Shown piece after piece: positions 52,235 through 59,900 of a DNA stretch of 64,000 bases. The DNA is from Bacteroidaceae bacterium (GTDB lineage: Bacteria; Bacteroidota; Bacteroidia; Bacteroidales; Bacteroidaceae), in the NCBI GenBank assembly GCA_017483605.1, contig JAFUWG010000054.1, positions 1 to 64,000 on the forward strand. Direction: 5' to 3'. The position numbers and the translations under genes were made by a program. The notes under the pieces were generated by a model, which searched no databases, was not told where the DNA came from, and saw only the letters and a program-made list of their open reading frames with translations. Position 1 is the first letter of the stretch; every line of letters starts with the position of its first letter.

Positions 52235-54373
52235 ATGAAAAGACTACTTTCATTCGCTCTGCTGGCATCAGCCGCATTGAGCATCCACGCACAAGGCACT
52301 GTGCAAGACTATCAAAACGCATTCGCCATCCGTGGCAAGTATTCATGGAAGATGAAGAACGGCGACATCCGTGTGCAGCCATCTCGTCGCACCGACTCCG
52401 CCTACTTCAACTACTCCACCTACAACGGCGACAGCACCGTGTGGTATCAGGTGGATGCCAAAACAGGAGAGAAGAAACAGATTGACAACCCTGAGCCACG
52501 CCAGCGTCCTGAACGTTGGGGAGGAGATGGTCACCACTGGATGGAAGTGCGTGACGAGAAAGACGGACGTGCCGAAAATCCCGTCAACAAGAACACCTTC
52601 ATCATCCACAAAGACAACAACCTCTATCTCTTGCAAGGTGACGACGAGGCAAATGCCGTGGCAGTCACCACCGATGGTGTGGACACTTGCTACTACTCTT
52701 CTTGGGGCAGTTGGTCGAAGGATGGCAAATACTACGCTACCGTGCTCATCAAGCCCGCTCCCAAGCACTACGTCACCTACACGATGTCTTCGCCCACCGA
52801 CCAGGTGCAGCCGAAGTATTCACAGCAGGAGTATGCCAAGCCTGGCGACTCGCTCAACTACCGCATTCCTGTGGTGGTGGATGTGGAGCAGAAGAAGACC
52901 ATCTATCCCAAGTCTTGCGAACTCTTCGCCTCTCAGTATCAGGTGACGGCTCCCGATTGGGACGAGAACGGGAAGACCCTCACCTTCGAGTTCAACGAAC
53001 GCGGCCACAAAACCTATCGTGTGCTGGAAATGAACCTTGAAGGCGACATCAAGACCCTCATCGAAGAGAAAAACGACAAGTATGTGGCATACTCACGCAA
53101 CCTTCGTCGTGACCTCGATGCCGACCACATCCTCTGGAAGAGCGACCGCGACGGTCACGCACACCTTTATCTTTATAATAGAAAGACCAGCAAACTGACC
53201 CAAGTGACCAAAGGTGACTACTGGGTGCGTGGTGTGCAACACACCGAGATTGACGCCAAGGGTAAGGGCTACATCATCTTTTCAGCCAACGGAATGAATT
53301 GCAAGAACATGGGTGTGGTCGCCTCCAGTTTCGACGGAAAGATTGCCGAAGAAGACCCCTATAACATCCACTACTACCGCATCGACCTCAACGGCAAGAA
53401 TCTCGTTGCTTTGACTCCCGAACGCGGCAACCACAGCATCACCTTCAACAGTGACCACACCGCTTTCATCGACACCTATTCTTCTGTCGACCAAGCCCCA
53501 GTCACCGTGCTCCGTTCTGCCATCGATGGCAAACTCATCTCCACGCTTGAAACGGCCGACATCACCCGTCTCGAAGCCACAGGATGGAAAGCCCCTGAAG
53601 TATTTGTGGCTCCCGGACGTGATGGCAAAACCGACATGTGGGGCATCATCCAGCGTCCCAGCAATTTTGATCCCAACAAAAAATATCCCGTCATCGAGTA
53701 CATCTACTCCGGTCCTGGCGACCAGTATGTTCCCAAGTCCTTCACGCCTTGGCTCTGGAACCTCGCCGACCTTGCCGAACTGGGCTTCATCGTCGTGCAA
53801 CTCGATGCTATGACCACCTCTTTCCGCTCTCTCGACTTCGAACAGGTCTGCTACAAGAACCTCAAGGATGCCGGTTTCCCCGACCGCATCGCATGGATCA
53901 AGGCTGCCGCTGAGAAATACCCCTACATGGACATCGACCGCGTGGGCATCTACGGCTGTTCCGCAGGTGGACAGGAAGCCCTCGGCGCCCTCCTCTTCCA
54001 CCCCGAATTCTACAAAGCAGGCTATGCTGCCTGTGGCTGTCACGACAACCGCATGGACAAAATCTGGTGGAACGAGCAATGGATGGGCTACCCCATCGAC
54101 CAGAGTTACATCGACTGCTCCAATGTCGAGAACGCCAAGAACCTGCAAGGCAAACTCATGCTCGTCGTTGGCGAAATGGACGACAACGTTGACCCCTCCT
54201 CTTCCTACCAAGTGGTCAACGCTCTCATCAAAGCCAACAAGGACTTTGAGTTCATCCTCATCCCCGGTGCCCACCACACCATGGGCGAATCCTATGGCGA
54301 GCACAAACGCTACGACTTCTTCGTGAAGAACCTGCTGGGTGTGGAACCACCCACATGGGACAAGGTGAAATAA
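52235..54373 (+). CDS. Dipeptidyl peptidase IV (S9 family), exported
   Basis: Removes X-Pro or X-Ala dipeptides from peptides in the periplasm. The 712-residue protein has signal peptide MKRLLSFALLASAALSIHAQ, an eight-bladed propeller (residues about 25-460) and a C-terminal alpha/beta hydrolase. The nucleophile is Ser576 in YGCSAGGQEA, the aspartate is in GEMDDNVDP (Asp649) and the histidine in PGAHHTMGES. The double glutamate motif of the propeller is not certain to my eye. It is 15 bases after the membrane gene at 50675 and closes that operon. Peptide scavenging fits the amino-acid-fermenting lifestyle of Prevotella. Confidence 0.92.
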   Translation: MKRLLSFALLASAALSIHAQGTVQDYQNAFAIRGKYSWKMKNGDIRVQPSRRTDSAYFNYSTYNGDSTVWYQVDAKTGEKKQIDNPEPRQRPERWGGDGHHWMEVRDEKDGRAENPVNKNTFIIHKDNNLYLLQGDDEANAVAVTTDGVDTCYYSSWGSWSKDGKYYATVLIKPAPKHYVTYTMSSPTDQVQPKYSQQEYAKPGDSLNYRIPVVVDVEQKKTIYPKSCELFASQYQVTAPDWDENGKTLTFEFNERGHKTYRVLEMNLEGDIKTLIEEKNDKYVAYSRNLRRDLDADHILWKSDRDGHAHLYLYNRKTSKLTQVTKGDYWVRGVQHTEIDAKGKGYIIFSANGMNCKNMGVVASSFDGKIAEEDPYNIHYYRIDLNGKNLVALTPERGNHSITFNSDHTAFIDTYSSVDQAPVTVLRSAIDGKLISTLETADITRLEATGWKAPEVFVAPGRDGKTDMWGIIQRPSNFDPNKKYPVIEYIYSGPGDQYVPKSFTPWLWNLADLAELGFIVVQLDAMTTSFRSLDFEQVCYKNLKDAGFPDRIAWIKAAAEKYPYMDIDRVGIYGCSAGGQEALGALLFHPEFYKAGYAACGCHDNRMDKIWWNEQWMGYPIDQSYIDCSNVENAKNLQGKLMLVVGEMDDNVDPSSSYQVVNALIKANKDFEFILIPGAHHTMGESYGEHKRYDFFVKNLLGVEPPTWDKVK

Positions 54374-54403
54374 ACAAAACCTTGCTTTTCCTTTCTTCAG
54401 TCC

Positions 54404-54476
54404 AAAATCGACATGCCCCACGTCGGCAAACCAATGTGCCCCACACCGCTTGACCGACGTGGGGCACATCGATTTT
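54404..54476. repeat. Tri-palindrome 23-bp repeat copy E, between convergent genes
   Basis: Arms AAAATCGACATGCCCCACG (54404-54422) onward to 54426 and 54454-54476 are reverse complements with two changes over 23 bases. Three units start at 54409, 54432 and 54455, again 23 bases apart, but with the palindrome built on GTGCCCCAC. It separates the stop codons of the convergent genes by 110 bases and can act as a two-way terminator. Confidence 0.75.
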
Positions 54477-54483
54477 CTCTTTC

Positions 54484-55473
54484 TTATACTCCCAATGCTG
54501 CGACAGTGTCACAACTTTTCTCCCCCTTCTTCCGCTCCTTCCACAATTGCCACGAGTTCACCAAATTATGCCAAACTGAATAAAAGCCGCCAGCCAAAGC
54601 CGTCACAGGATTCATAAACGTATAACCCATCCAAATGGCAAACACCGTATTCTTCTGCCCCAATGCCTGTGTACCTGCCACAGCCTCTCCGTGTTTCCTT
54701 CCAATCAAACGTCCACACACAAACTGCACCAAACAACACACCAGCGATACCACCGCAATCCCCACCATCGTCCAGAAACTTTCTTCGCTATGAACAATCA
54801 CCTTCACCGTCACGGCGATGGCAAGTGAAAGTGATACTGCCCAGAGGTTAAACGCCAAATTCACCTGCCGCAATATCGCCGCATGAAACCGTGGAAACAA
54901 ATGCCGCACCAACCAAGCCGTCACCAACGGCATGATGAGCAACGGAAACACCTTGCCAAGAATCAGCAGGAAAGACGTTTCAAAATTCATGTCGGGTAAT
55001 GTGCTATCGCCCAAGAAAGACACCACCGCCGGAACCAGCAACGACACCGCCAGATTGATGAGACACGTGTAACTGACCACCGCACTCGCATTGCCATGCA
55101 GCCGTGCCGTCACCACCGCAGCCGCCGTCGCAGTTGGACAAATCATGCAAATCATTGCACTCTCAATGACCACCCTGCCCGGCACATCAGGCACACAGAC
55201 AATCAACCCGCCCATCGCCACATAACTCACCGTCTGAATCGCCAGCAACTTCAGCATCCAAGCCCTGGGTTTCAACTCCCGAACACTCACCCTGCAGAAA
55301 CTCACAAACAGCATACAAAACAGCAACATCGGCTGCACATACCCTATCAGCCGATTCACCACCACGTGCGTCCCGTCCAGTGCAGGGATATTCACATATA
55401 TAAAATAAGAAGCCACACCGATTGCCATCGCAATCGGCAACATCCAATTCTTCACAAATCTGATGGCATTCAT
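54484..55473 (-). CDS. Bile acid:sodium symporter family transporter
   Basis: Start at 55473 (MNAIRFVKNWMLPIAMAIGV) is fixed by the -7 box TAACTTTG (complement of 55498-55505); the longer frame lies over the promoter. The 329-residue protein has about nine to ten hydrophobic helices and the family's CPTATAAAVVTARLHGNASA stretch, with VGTQALGQKNT-like crossover region (AGTQALGQKNTVFAIWMGY). Relatives carry bile acids, pantothenate or other organic anions with sodium. The substrate cannot be called. Confidence 0.82.
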   Translation of the reverse strand: MNAIRFVKNWMLPIAMAIGVASYFIYVNIPALDGTHVVVNRLIGYVQPMLLFCMLFVSFCRVSVRELKPRAWMLKLLAIQTVSYVAMGGLIVCVPDVPGRVVIESAMICMICPTATAAAVVTARLHGNASAVVSYTCLINLAVSLLVPAVVSFLGDSTLPDMNFETSFLLILGKVFPLLIMPLVTAWLVRHLFPRFHAAILRQVNLAFNLWAVSLSLAIAVTVKVIVHSEESFWTMVGIAVVSLVCCLVQFVCGRLIGRKHGEAVAGTQALGQKNTVFAIWMGYTFMNPVTALAGGFYSVWHNLVNSWQLWKERKKGEKSCDTVAALGV

Positions 55474-55607
55474 TCTAACAACCTTTTCAAATTTTGGCAA
55501 AGTTACAGTTTTCCTATCAAAAAACCGCACCAATCAATGAATTTGTCAATGAGCAATGGTCAATTATCAATTGAAAAACCTAACTTTGTGCCAAGAAACA
55601 AAGTCAC

Positions 55608-56321
55608 ATGAAGAAAAAGAACGATATCATCATCCCCGACGGACTCCACGAAGTCCTCCTCCACGCCTGTTGTGCCCCCTGCTCCTCCGCCATCGTCGAG
55701 TGGATGCTCCAGCACGACATTCGTCCCACCATCTTCTACTACAACCCGAACATCTACCCTCGCGAAGAATACGAAATTCGCAAGAACGAAAGCAAACGCC
55801 ATGCCGAAAGCCTCAACATCCCATGGATTGACGGCGACTACGACCACGAAGCATGGCTCACCCAAATGGCTGGACTCGAACACGAACCAGAGCGTGGCTC
55901 TCGCTGTGAACGGTGCTTCCGTTCGCGCCTTCTCGCCACCGCCCTCAAAGCCCAAGAACTCGGCATCCCCTACTTCGCCACCACCCTCGCCTCCTCCCGT
56001 TGGAAAAACCTCGACCAAATCAACCGAGCCGGCATCCAAGCCCAACAAGCCCTCGCCTCCTCTGTCCCCCATGATGCGACATTGTCGCATTCCCCTGCCG
56101 CCCCTTCCTCTCCCTCTGTCCTCTATGATGCGACATTGTCGCATCCCTCCGCCACCCCCTCCTATCCCCTCTTCTGGCCCCAAAACTGGCGTAAAGGCGG
56201 CCTTCAAGACCGCCGCAACCAACTCCTCCACGAATACGCCTTCTACAACCAACAATACTGCGGCTGCGAGTTCAGCATCCGCCCTGCCGCACCCCCATCC
56301 TCACCCTCCTGTCCGCAATGA
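55608..56321 (+). CDS. queH: Epoxyqueuosine reductase QueH with an in-frame repeat insertion
   Basis: Reduces epoxyqueuosine to queuosine in tRNA wobble positions. The 237-residue protein has HACCAPCSSAIVEWM, SRCERCFRSRL, the FATTLASSRWKNLDQI stretch and YCGCEFS, the conserved cysteine sites of QueH. Between QQALA (about residue 150) and FWPQNWRKGG (Phe189) there are about 38 residues of Ser/Pro/Ala-rich sequence containing HDATLSH and YDATLSH. These are the translated palindromic repeats at 56073 and 56127, where relatives, as I remember them, have only a few residues. The last 15 residues are also repeat-derived. It may still be active, since the insertion lies in a probable loop. A -7 box TAACTTTG is at 55581-55588. 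Confidence 0.85.
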   Translation: MKKKNDIIIPDGLHEVLLHACCAPCSSAIVEWMLQHDIRPTIFYYNPNIYPREEYEIRKNESKRHAESLNIPWIDGDYDHEAWLTQMAGLEHEPERGSRCERCFRSRLLATALKAQELGIPYFATTLASSRWKNLDQINRAGIQAQQALASSVPHDATLSHSPAAPSSPSVLYDATLSHPSATPSYPLFWPQNWRKGGLQDRRNQLLHEYAFYNQQYCGCEFSIRPAAPPSSPSCPQ

Positions 56322-56391
56322 TGCACCACTGCCGCATCCCTCCCCTTGCCCCTCCCCAAAAATGTTCACTATGATGCGACGTCGTCGCATC
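56073..56391. repeat. Family of palindromic repeats within and after queH
   Basis: Four units of the form GATGCGAC-N3-GTCGCATC start at 56073, 56127, 56320 (degenerate) and 56373. Spacing is 54 and 53 bases within each pair, and each is followed by C/T-rich sequence. The first two are translated in frame in queH; the third overlaps its stop codon; the fourth is intergenic. Confidence 0.75.
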
Positions 56392-56493
56392 CACCCACCC
56401 ATGTTTTGTCGGTTCGTCCGCCCCCTCCCCAACAAAAAAGCAACCACCTCTCAAAAAAAATCCCATTTATTTCTCCATTTCAAAAAAACTTCC

Positions 56494-56501
56494 TACCTTT
56501 G
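56494..56501 (+). promoter_or_regulatory. -7 box of the upxY leader transcript
   Basis: TACCTTTG, exact match, about 500 bases before the upxY ATG. A weak TTTC lies 20 bases upstream (56470-56473). No inverted repeats that would suggest an invertible promoter were found close around it. Confidence 0.55.
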
Positions 56502-56507
56502 CAATCG

Positions 56508-57002
56508 CTTTATGCCGTGGACTCTTCCCCAAGAGTGAAGGTGTGGGCAAAACTTATTGAAATAGCGTCTCGCAACGCACTGTTTTTGGCTTTTGAACGT
56601 AGGAAATTCAATCAAGTCTATCGAAAACATTGCAGAGTGGATGCTACGGGTTGGTATATCAAAAACTGCCCCGTTAGTGTGCAGAGGACCACCGTCCTCA
56701 CGCACACTTTAACGGGAGTGTAATATACCTGCGGCGTGAGCGTCAATTCTGTCTGTTCATAGACAAGGTTTCCTACGACCTAAAAGGCGGACAGGCAAGA
56801 GAGACATCACGCTCTTTTTGTGTTCTATTCCTTACAGGAACAAATCACAATAGCGTCTATTTCAATCACCGACTACAAGTCATTGACGTTATTGGACATC
56901 AGTAAGGAAAATGATTCGTAACATTTTTACGGCCCTCCCCACTGACTTCCCTTCACCAAAGGGGGTGTCCCTCTCCTATTGTCTTCATCCACAACGGCAG
57001 CA
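56508..57002 (+). promoter_or_regulatory. Long structured leader RNA of the polysaccharide operon
   Basis: No protein is encoded, but the stretch is dense in nested complementarity. ACTCTT-CCCC-AAGAGT lies at 56521-56536. ATTGAAATAG (56556-56565) pairs with CTATTTCAAT (56857-56866) and encloses a GGTATAT/ATATACC stem (56653-56659, 56723-56729). That stem encloses CCCGTTAGTGTGC with GCACAC..TAACGGG (56670-56716) and an inner GAGGAC/GTCCTC. GCGTGA/TCACGC (56734-56739, 56807-56812) and CTGTCTG/CGGACAG (56749-56755, 56788-56794) follow. T5 at 56815-56819 could end a terminator. UpxY proteins are known to act on such leaders. Confidence 0.6.
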
Positions 57003-57557
57003 ATGACAGAAGACAGAACATCCCTCCACTGGTACCCCATGCGAGTCACCTACAATCGAGAACTGAAGGTGAAAGCAAGCCTGGACCAACTGAGCATCGA
57101 AAACTTCCTGCCCGTCACCAACAAACTGGTCGAACGCAGCGGGCACCGTCGCTTTGAACTCGTTCCTGCCATCCACAACCTCCTCTTTGTCCACTCCACA
57201 CGTGAACAACTCACAGGGCTCAAAATGACCGACGAAGACTTCAGCCCCCTTCGCTACATGATGAGCCGCCCCCTCAATCCCGAGGAACGTCCCCACATTC
57301 TTAGCATACCCGACCGTGAGATGGAAAACTTCATCCGTGTCGCCTCCATCACCGACAACCGCGTCACCTTCCTCAACTACACCGACGTAGCCAATAAAGT
57401 CGGTCGCCGAGTCATCATCACCGAAGGAGACTTCGCTGGCATCGAAGGCACCGTAAAACGCATCGACGGCAACCGCCACGTTGTCGTCCAACTCGAAGGC
57501 ATCATCGCCGCCGTCATCGCCTTCATTCCTCCCGCCCATCTCAAATTTCTCGAATAA
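57003..57557 (+). CDS. upxY: UpxY-family transcription antiterminator (NusG-like)
   Basis: NusG paralogue that, in Bacteroides capsule loci, prevents premature termination in its own operon's leader. Start at ATG 57003 (MTEDRTSLHWYPMRVTYNR); the TTG at 56979 is weaker. The 184-residue protein has the NGN domain in residues 5-110 (HWYPMRVTYNRELKVKASLD, FLPVTNKLVERSG, PAIHNLLFVHST) and a KOW-like C-terminal domain (GRRVIITEGDFAGIEGTVKR). It ends in TAATG, overlapping upxZ. Its 500-base structured leader is the expected site of action. Confidence 0.9.
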   Translation: MTEDRTSLHWYPMRVTYNRELKVKASLDQLSIENFLPVTNKLVERSGHRRFELVPAIHNLLFVHSTREQLTGLKMTDEDFSPLRYMMSRPLNPEERPHILSIPDREMENFIRVASITDNRVTFLNYTDVANKVGRRVIITEGDFAGIEGTVKRIDGNRHVVVQLEGIIAAVIAFIPPAHLKFLE

Positions 57558-58015
57558 TGTATAAAAAACTTCGCCTTTGGGCATACCGCCAACTGCTCTT
57601 CCTCGACCCCGTCGAAGACGACAGCATCCAAGCCCGCACCCAACTCTGGCGTGACACCGAACAAACCATCACTCATCTCCTCACCCTCCACGGTTCCACC
57701 CCAAAAGAAGAAGCCGAAATCCTCCTCACCCTCTTCGTCCTCCTCCAAATCGGCACTCGCGACTTCTCCATTCTCCAAACCGTCATCAACCGCACCTATC
57801 ATATCCTCCCCCGCCTACGAACAGCGGTTTCCCTACAGTCCCCTTCGCAATTCCACCTCCTACCCCACCTCCTCGTCCACCTCTACAACGAAACCGAAGA
57901 CGAAACCCTTCTCCCCACCATCGAACACCATCTCTCCACCTGGACCGACGCCACCATGACCGAAGAAGACCACAACCTCCTGGAGTTCTACAACACCATA
58001 GACATCACGGCATAA
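57557..58015 (+). CDS. upxZ: UpxZ-like antagonist of UpxY proteins
   Basis: A 152-residue helical protein whose ATG overlaps the upxY stop by one base. LTLHGSTPKEEAEILLTLFV, INRTYHILPRL and LVHLYNETEDETLLPTIEHH line up with what I remember of Bacteroides UpxZ, including the GST-EEEA block and the Trp near the C-terminus. UpxZ proteins stop UpxY factors of other capsule loci in the same cell, so that one polysaccharide dominates. If so, the genome should hold further upxY loci. The assignment rests on memory and position. Confidence 0.7.
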   Translation: MYKKLRLWAYRQLLFLDPVEDDSIQARTQLWRDTEQTITHLLTLHGSTPKEEAEILLTLFVLLQIGTRDFSILQTVINRTYHILPRLRTAVSLQSPSQFHLLPHLLVHLYNETEDETLLPTIEHHLSTWTDATMTEEDHNLLEFYNTIDITA

Positions 58016-58108
58016 TAAAGTCTTCTACATCCTCAGCCAACTGATGCCCGCACCCTTTTCCATCTAATGCCCGTTTCCTCTTCTTATTTTAGCGTTATAA
58101 CAGAAATT

Positions 58109-58223
58109 AATTTAGCGTTGGGACACATTTCAATTTAGCGTTGGGACACATTTCAATTTAGCGTTGGGACACATTTCAATTTAGCATTGGGACAAAAAGC
58201 AATTTAGCGTTGGGACAAAAATG
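58109..58223 (+). repeat. Five tandem copies of a 23-bp repeat
   Basis: Units AATTTAGCGTTGGGACACAT + TTC start at 58109, 58132, 58155, 58178 and 58201; the last two differ at the end (GGGACAAAAA). TTTTAGCGTTAT (about 58087-58098) before and ATAACGCTAAAT (58228-58239) after are inverted arms that bracket the array. There are no spacers, so it is not a CRISPR array. Confidence 0.85.
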
Positions 58224-58299
58224 TGTAATAACGCTAAATTAGAATTTATATCAAAGCCAAATCCTTTTTTATATAAAGGCAAAAACACTCTTTGTTAAA

Positions 58300-58473
58300 A
58301 TGCTAAAGAAGTCAAATGTGACGGGCATCATGTTGTTGAGGCGAATAGCCTCAGTTGTTGGAAGTATTACAATTGTCACTTCCCTTTCATCCTCTCCCCT
58401 AAACAGGGGAGCAGGAGGGGGCTTCATATTGGGTGCGGTGGTCGCATCTCTCATCTTCGGTTCAATAGTGTGA
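58300..58473 (+). CDS. Possible 57-residue membrane peptide (doubtful)
   Basis: ATG 58300 opens MLKKSNVTGIMLLRRIASVV and ends at TGA 58471-58473. Two hydrophobic segments flank a stretch (SSPLNRGAGGG) that is translated from a common CCCCTAAACAGGGG hairpin. It may be chance, since it lies in a repeat-rich non-coding stretch with no promoter I can see. Confidence 0.2.
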   Translation: MLKKSNVTGIMLLRRIASVVGSITIVTSLSSSPLNRGAGGGFILGAVVASLIFGSIV

Positions 58474-58600
58474 CCACCAATCCCGTTCCTTAATAAAGCA
58501 ATGTTCTTAAATTATTCAACAATAGATATTTATTCGTCTATTCATAACGTCTTATCATCCTCTCTCCCCTAAACAGGGGAGTTGGAGGGGTCTTTAAATA

Positions 58601-58755
58601 GGGCCAACGATACTGCATCTTTTTTTATGCAACTATTCTATAGATGTAAGTCTGCGGCTTTTTATATCACATATCACAATTTTGTAAGCATACAGGGCCA
58701 ATGATACTGCATCTTATCTTCAACTATTCCTTATAGGTGTAAGTCTGCGGCTTTT
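58601..58755 (+). repeat. Two direct copies of a 60-bp element before the sugar genes
   Basis: GGGCCAACGATACTGCATCT (58601) and GGGCCAATGATACTGCATCT (58695) begin two copies that continue through CAACTATTC and GTAAGTCTGCGGCTTTT to about 58662 and 58755. A hairpin CTCCCCTAAACAGGGGAG also occurs twice upstream (about 58394 and 58563). The whole gap 58016-58787 otherwise encodes nothing I can support. Confidence 0.7.
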
Positions 58756-58787
58756 CTTATTTTATTCATATAGAGAATTATAGCAGG

Positions 58788-59900
58788 ATGAACAGAGATA
58801 TCATAACTGTAACATCACCGCTGCTGCCCAATCTGGAAGATTTCAACGAATATCTCCGTAAGATATGGGACAGCAAGTGGATTACCAACAACGGAAGTTT
58901 TCACCAGCAGTTGGAGGCCGCTTTGGCTGAATATCTGAAAGTGCCATACGTCAGTCTTTTCACCAACGGAACCCTTCCGCTGATTACGGCACTGCAGGCA
59001 CTGCGTATTTCGGGTGAAGTGATTACCACTCCTTATTCGTTTGTGGCGACCACCCATGCCCTGTGGTGGAACGGCATCAAACCGGTCTTCGTAGATATAG
59101 ACTGGAAGACGGGCTGTATTGACCCCAATAAGATTGAGGCCGCCATCACCCCGAAGACCACTGCCATCATGCCCGTGCATGTCTATGGGAAGCCCTGCGA
59201 TGTGGATGCCATACAGACGATAGCAGACAAGTACGGGCTGAAAGTCATTTATGATGCCGCCCATGCCTTTGGTGTGGAGGTGAATGGCAAGAGCATCCTG
59301 AATGCAGGAGACATGTCCACGCTGTCATTCCATGCCACCAAGGTGTACAATACGATAGAAGGCGGTGCGATGGTGATGCACGACGAGAAGACGAAGAAAC
59401 GCATTGACTATCTGAAAAACTTTGGTTTCGCAGGAGAGACGGAAGTGGTCGCACCAGGCATCAACAGCAAGATGGACGAGATGCGTTCTGCATACGGCTT
59501 GCTGAATTTGAAGCAGGTGGATGCCGCCATCGAAGCACGTCATCAGGTTGCCATCAAGTATCGTGAAGCCCTGAGAGATGTTGAAGGCATCGAGTTTTGG
59601 GATGACCTCCCCGGAGTGAAGCACAATTATAGTTATTTCCCAATTTTCGTACATGCTGAGCAGTACGGCATGACCCGCGATGAACTCTACTTCAAGATGC
59701 GTGAGCAGGGAGTCCTCGGACGTCGCTACTTCTATCCGCTCATCAGCGACTTCACCACATACAGAGGCTTGCCGAGTGCAACGAGAGAGAACCTGCCTGT
59801 GGCGACGAAGATGGCGGAAGAGGTGATTTGTCTGCCGATGCACCATGCATTGTCGGATGAAGATGTTGAAAGAGTTATTAATTGTATTGTGAGAAGATGA
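58788..59900 (+). CDS. DegT/DnrJ/EryC1 sugar aminotransferase
   Basis: PLP enzyme that transaminates a nucleotide-activated keto sugar, typically on the way to an acylamino sugar in O-antigen or capsule. The 370-residue protein has the family start NLEDFNEYLRKIWDSKWITN, the nucleotide sugar and PLP sites VYGKPCDVDAI and YDAAHAFGV, and the PLP lysine Lys185 in LSFHATKVYNTIEGG. Its stop overlaps the acetyltransferase start by 4 bases, so the two probably act in turn: amino transfer, then N-acetylation. Base composition is still like the chromosome backbone. Confidence 0.92.
   Translation: MNRDIITVTSPLLPNLEDFNEYLRKIWDSKWITNNGSFHQQLEAALAEYLKVPYVSLFTNGTLPLITALQALRISGEVITTPYSFVATTHALWWNGIKPVFVDIDWKTGCIDPNKIEAAITPKTTAIMPVHVYGKPCDVDAIQTIADKYGLKVIYDAAHAFGVEVNGKSILNAGDMSTLSFHATKVYNTIEGGAMVMHDEKTKKRIDYLKNFGFAGETEVVAPGINSKMDEMRSAYGLLNLKQVDAAIEARHQVAIKYREALRDVEGIEFWDDLPGVKHNYSYFPIFVHAEQYGMTRDELYFKMREQGVLGRRYFYPLISDFTTYRGLPSATRENLPVATKMAEEVICLPMHHALSDEDVERVINCIVRR

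Noticed and set aside
56494-56501. Invertible promoter in front of upxY
   Set aside because: No pair of inverted recombination sites of convincing length flanks the -7 box, and no invertase gene is in the window. A distant site outside my reading cannot be excluded.
55672-56538. A 288-codon Pro/Ser/Thr-rich ORF over queH
   Set aside because: It is an out-of-frame reading of queH and the C/T-rich palindromic repeats; the queH frame has the conserved cysteine motifs.
56508-57002. RNase P RNA, tmRNA, SRP RNA or group II intron as the identity of the upxY leader
   Set aside because: I looked for the conserved cores of these RNAs as I remember them and found none; the structure does not match those folds by eye. 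6S-like RNA was considered but could not be supported.
58109-58223. Tandem 23-bp repeats as a CRISPR array
   Set aside because: Copies are directly adjacent with no spacers, and no cas gene is present in the window.
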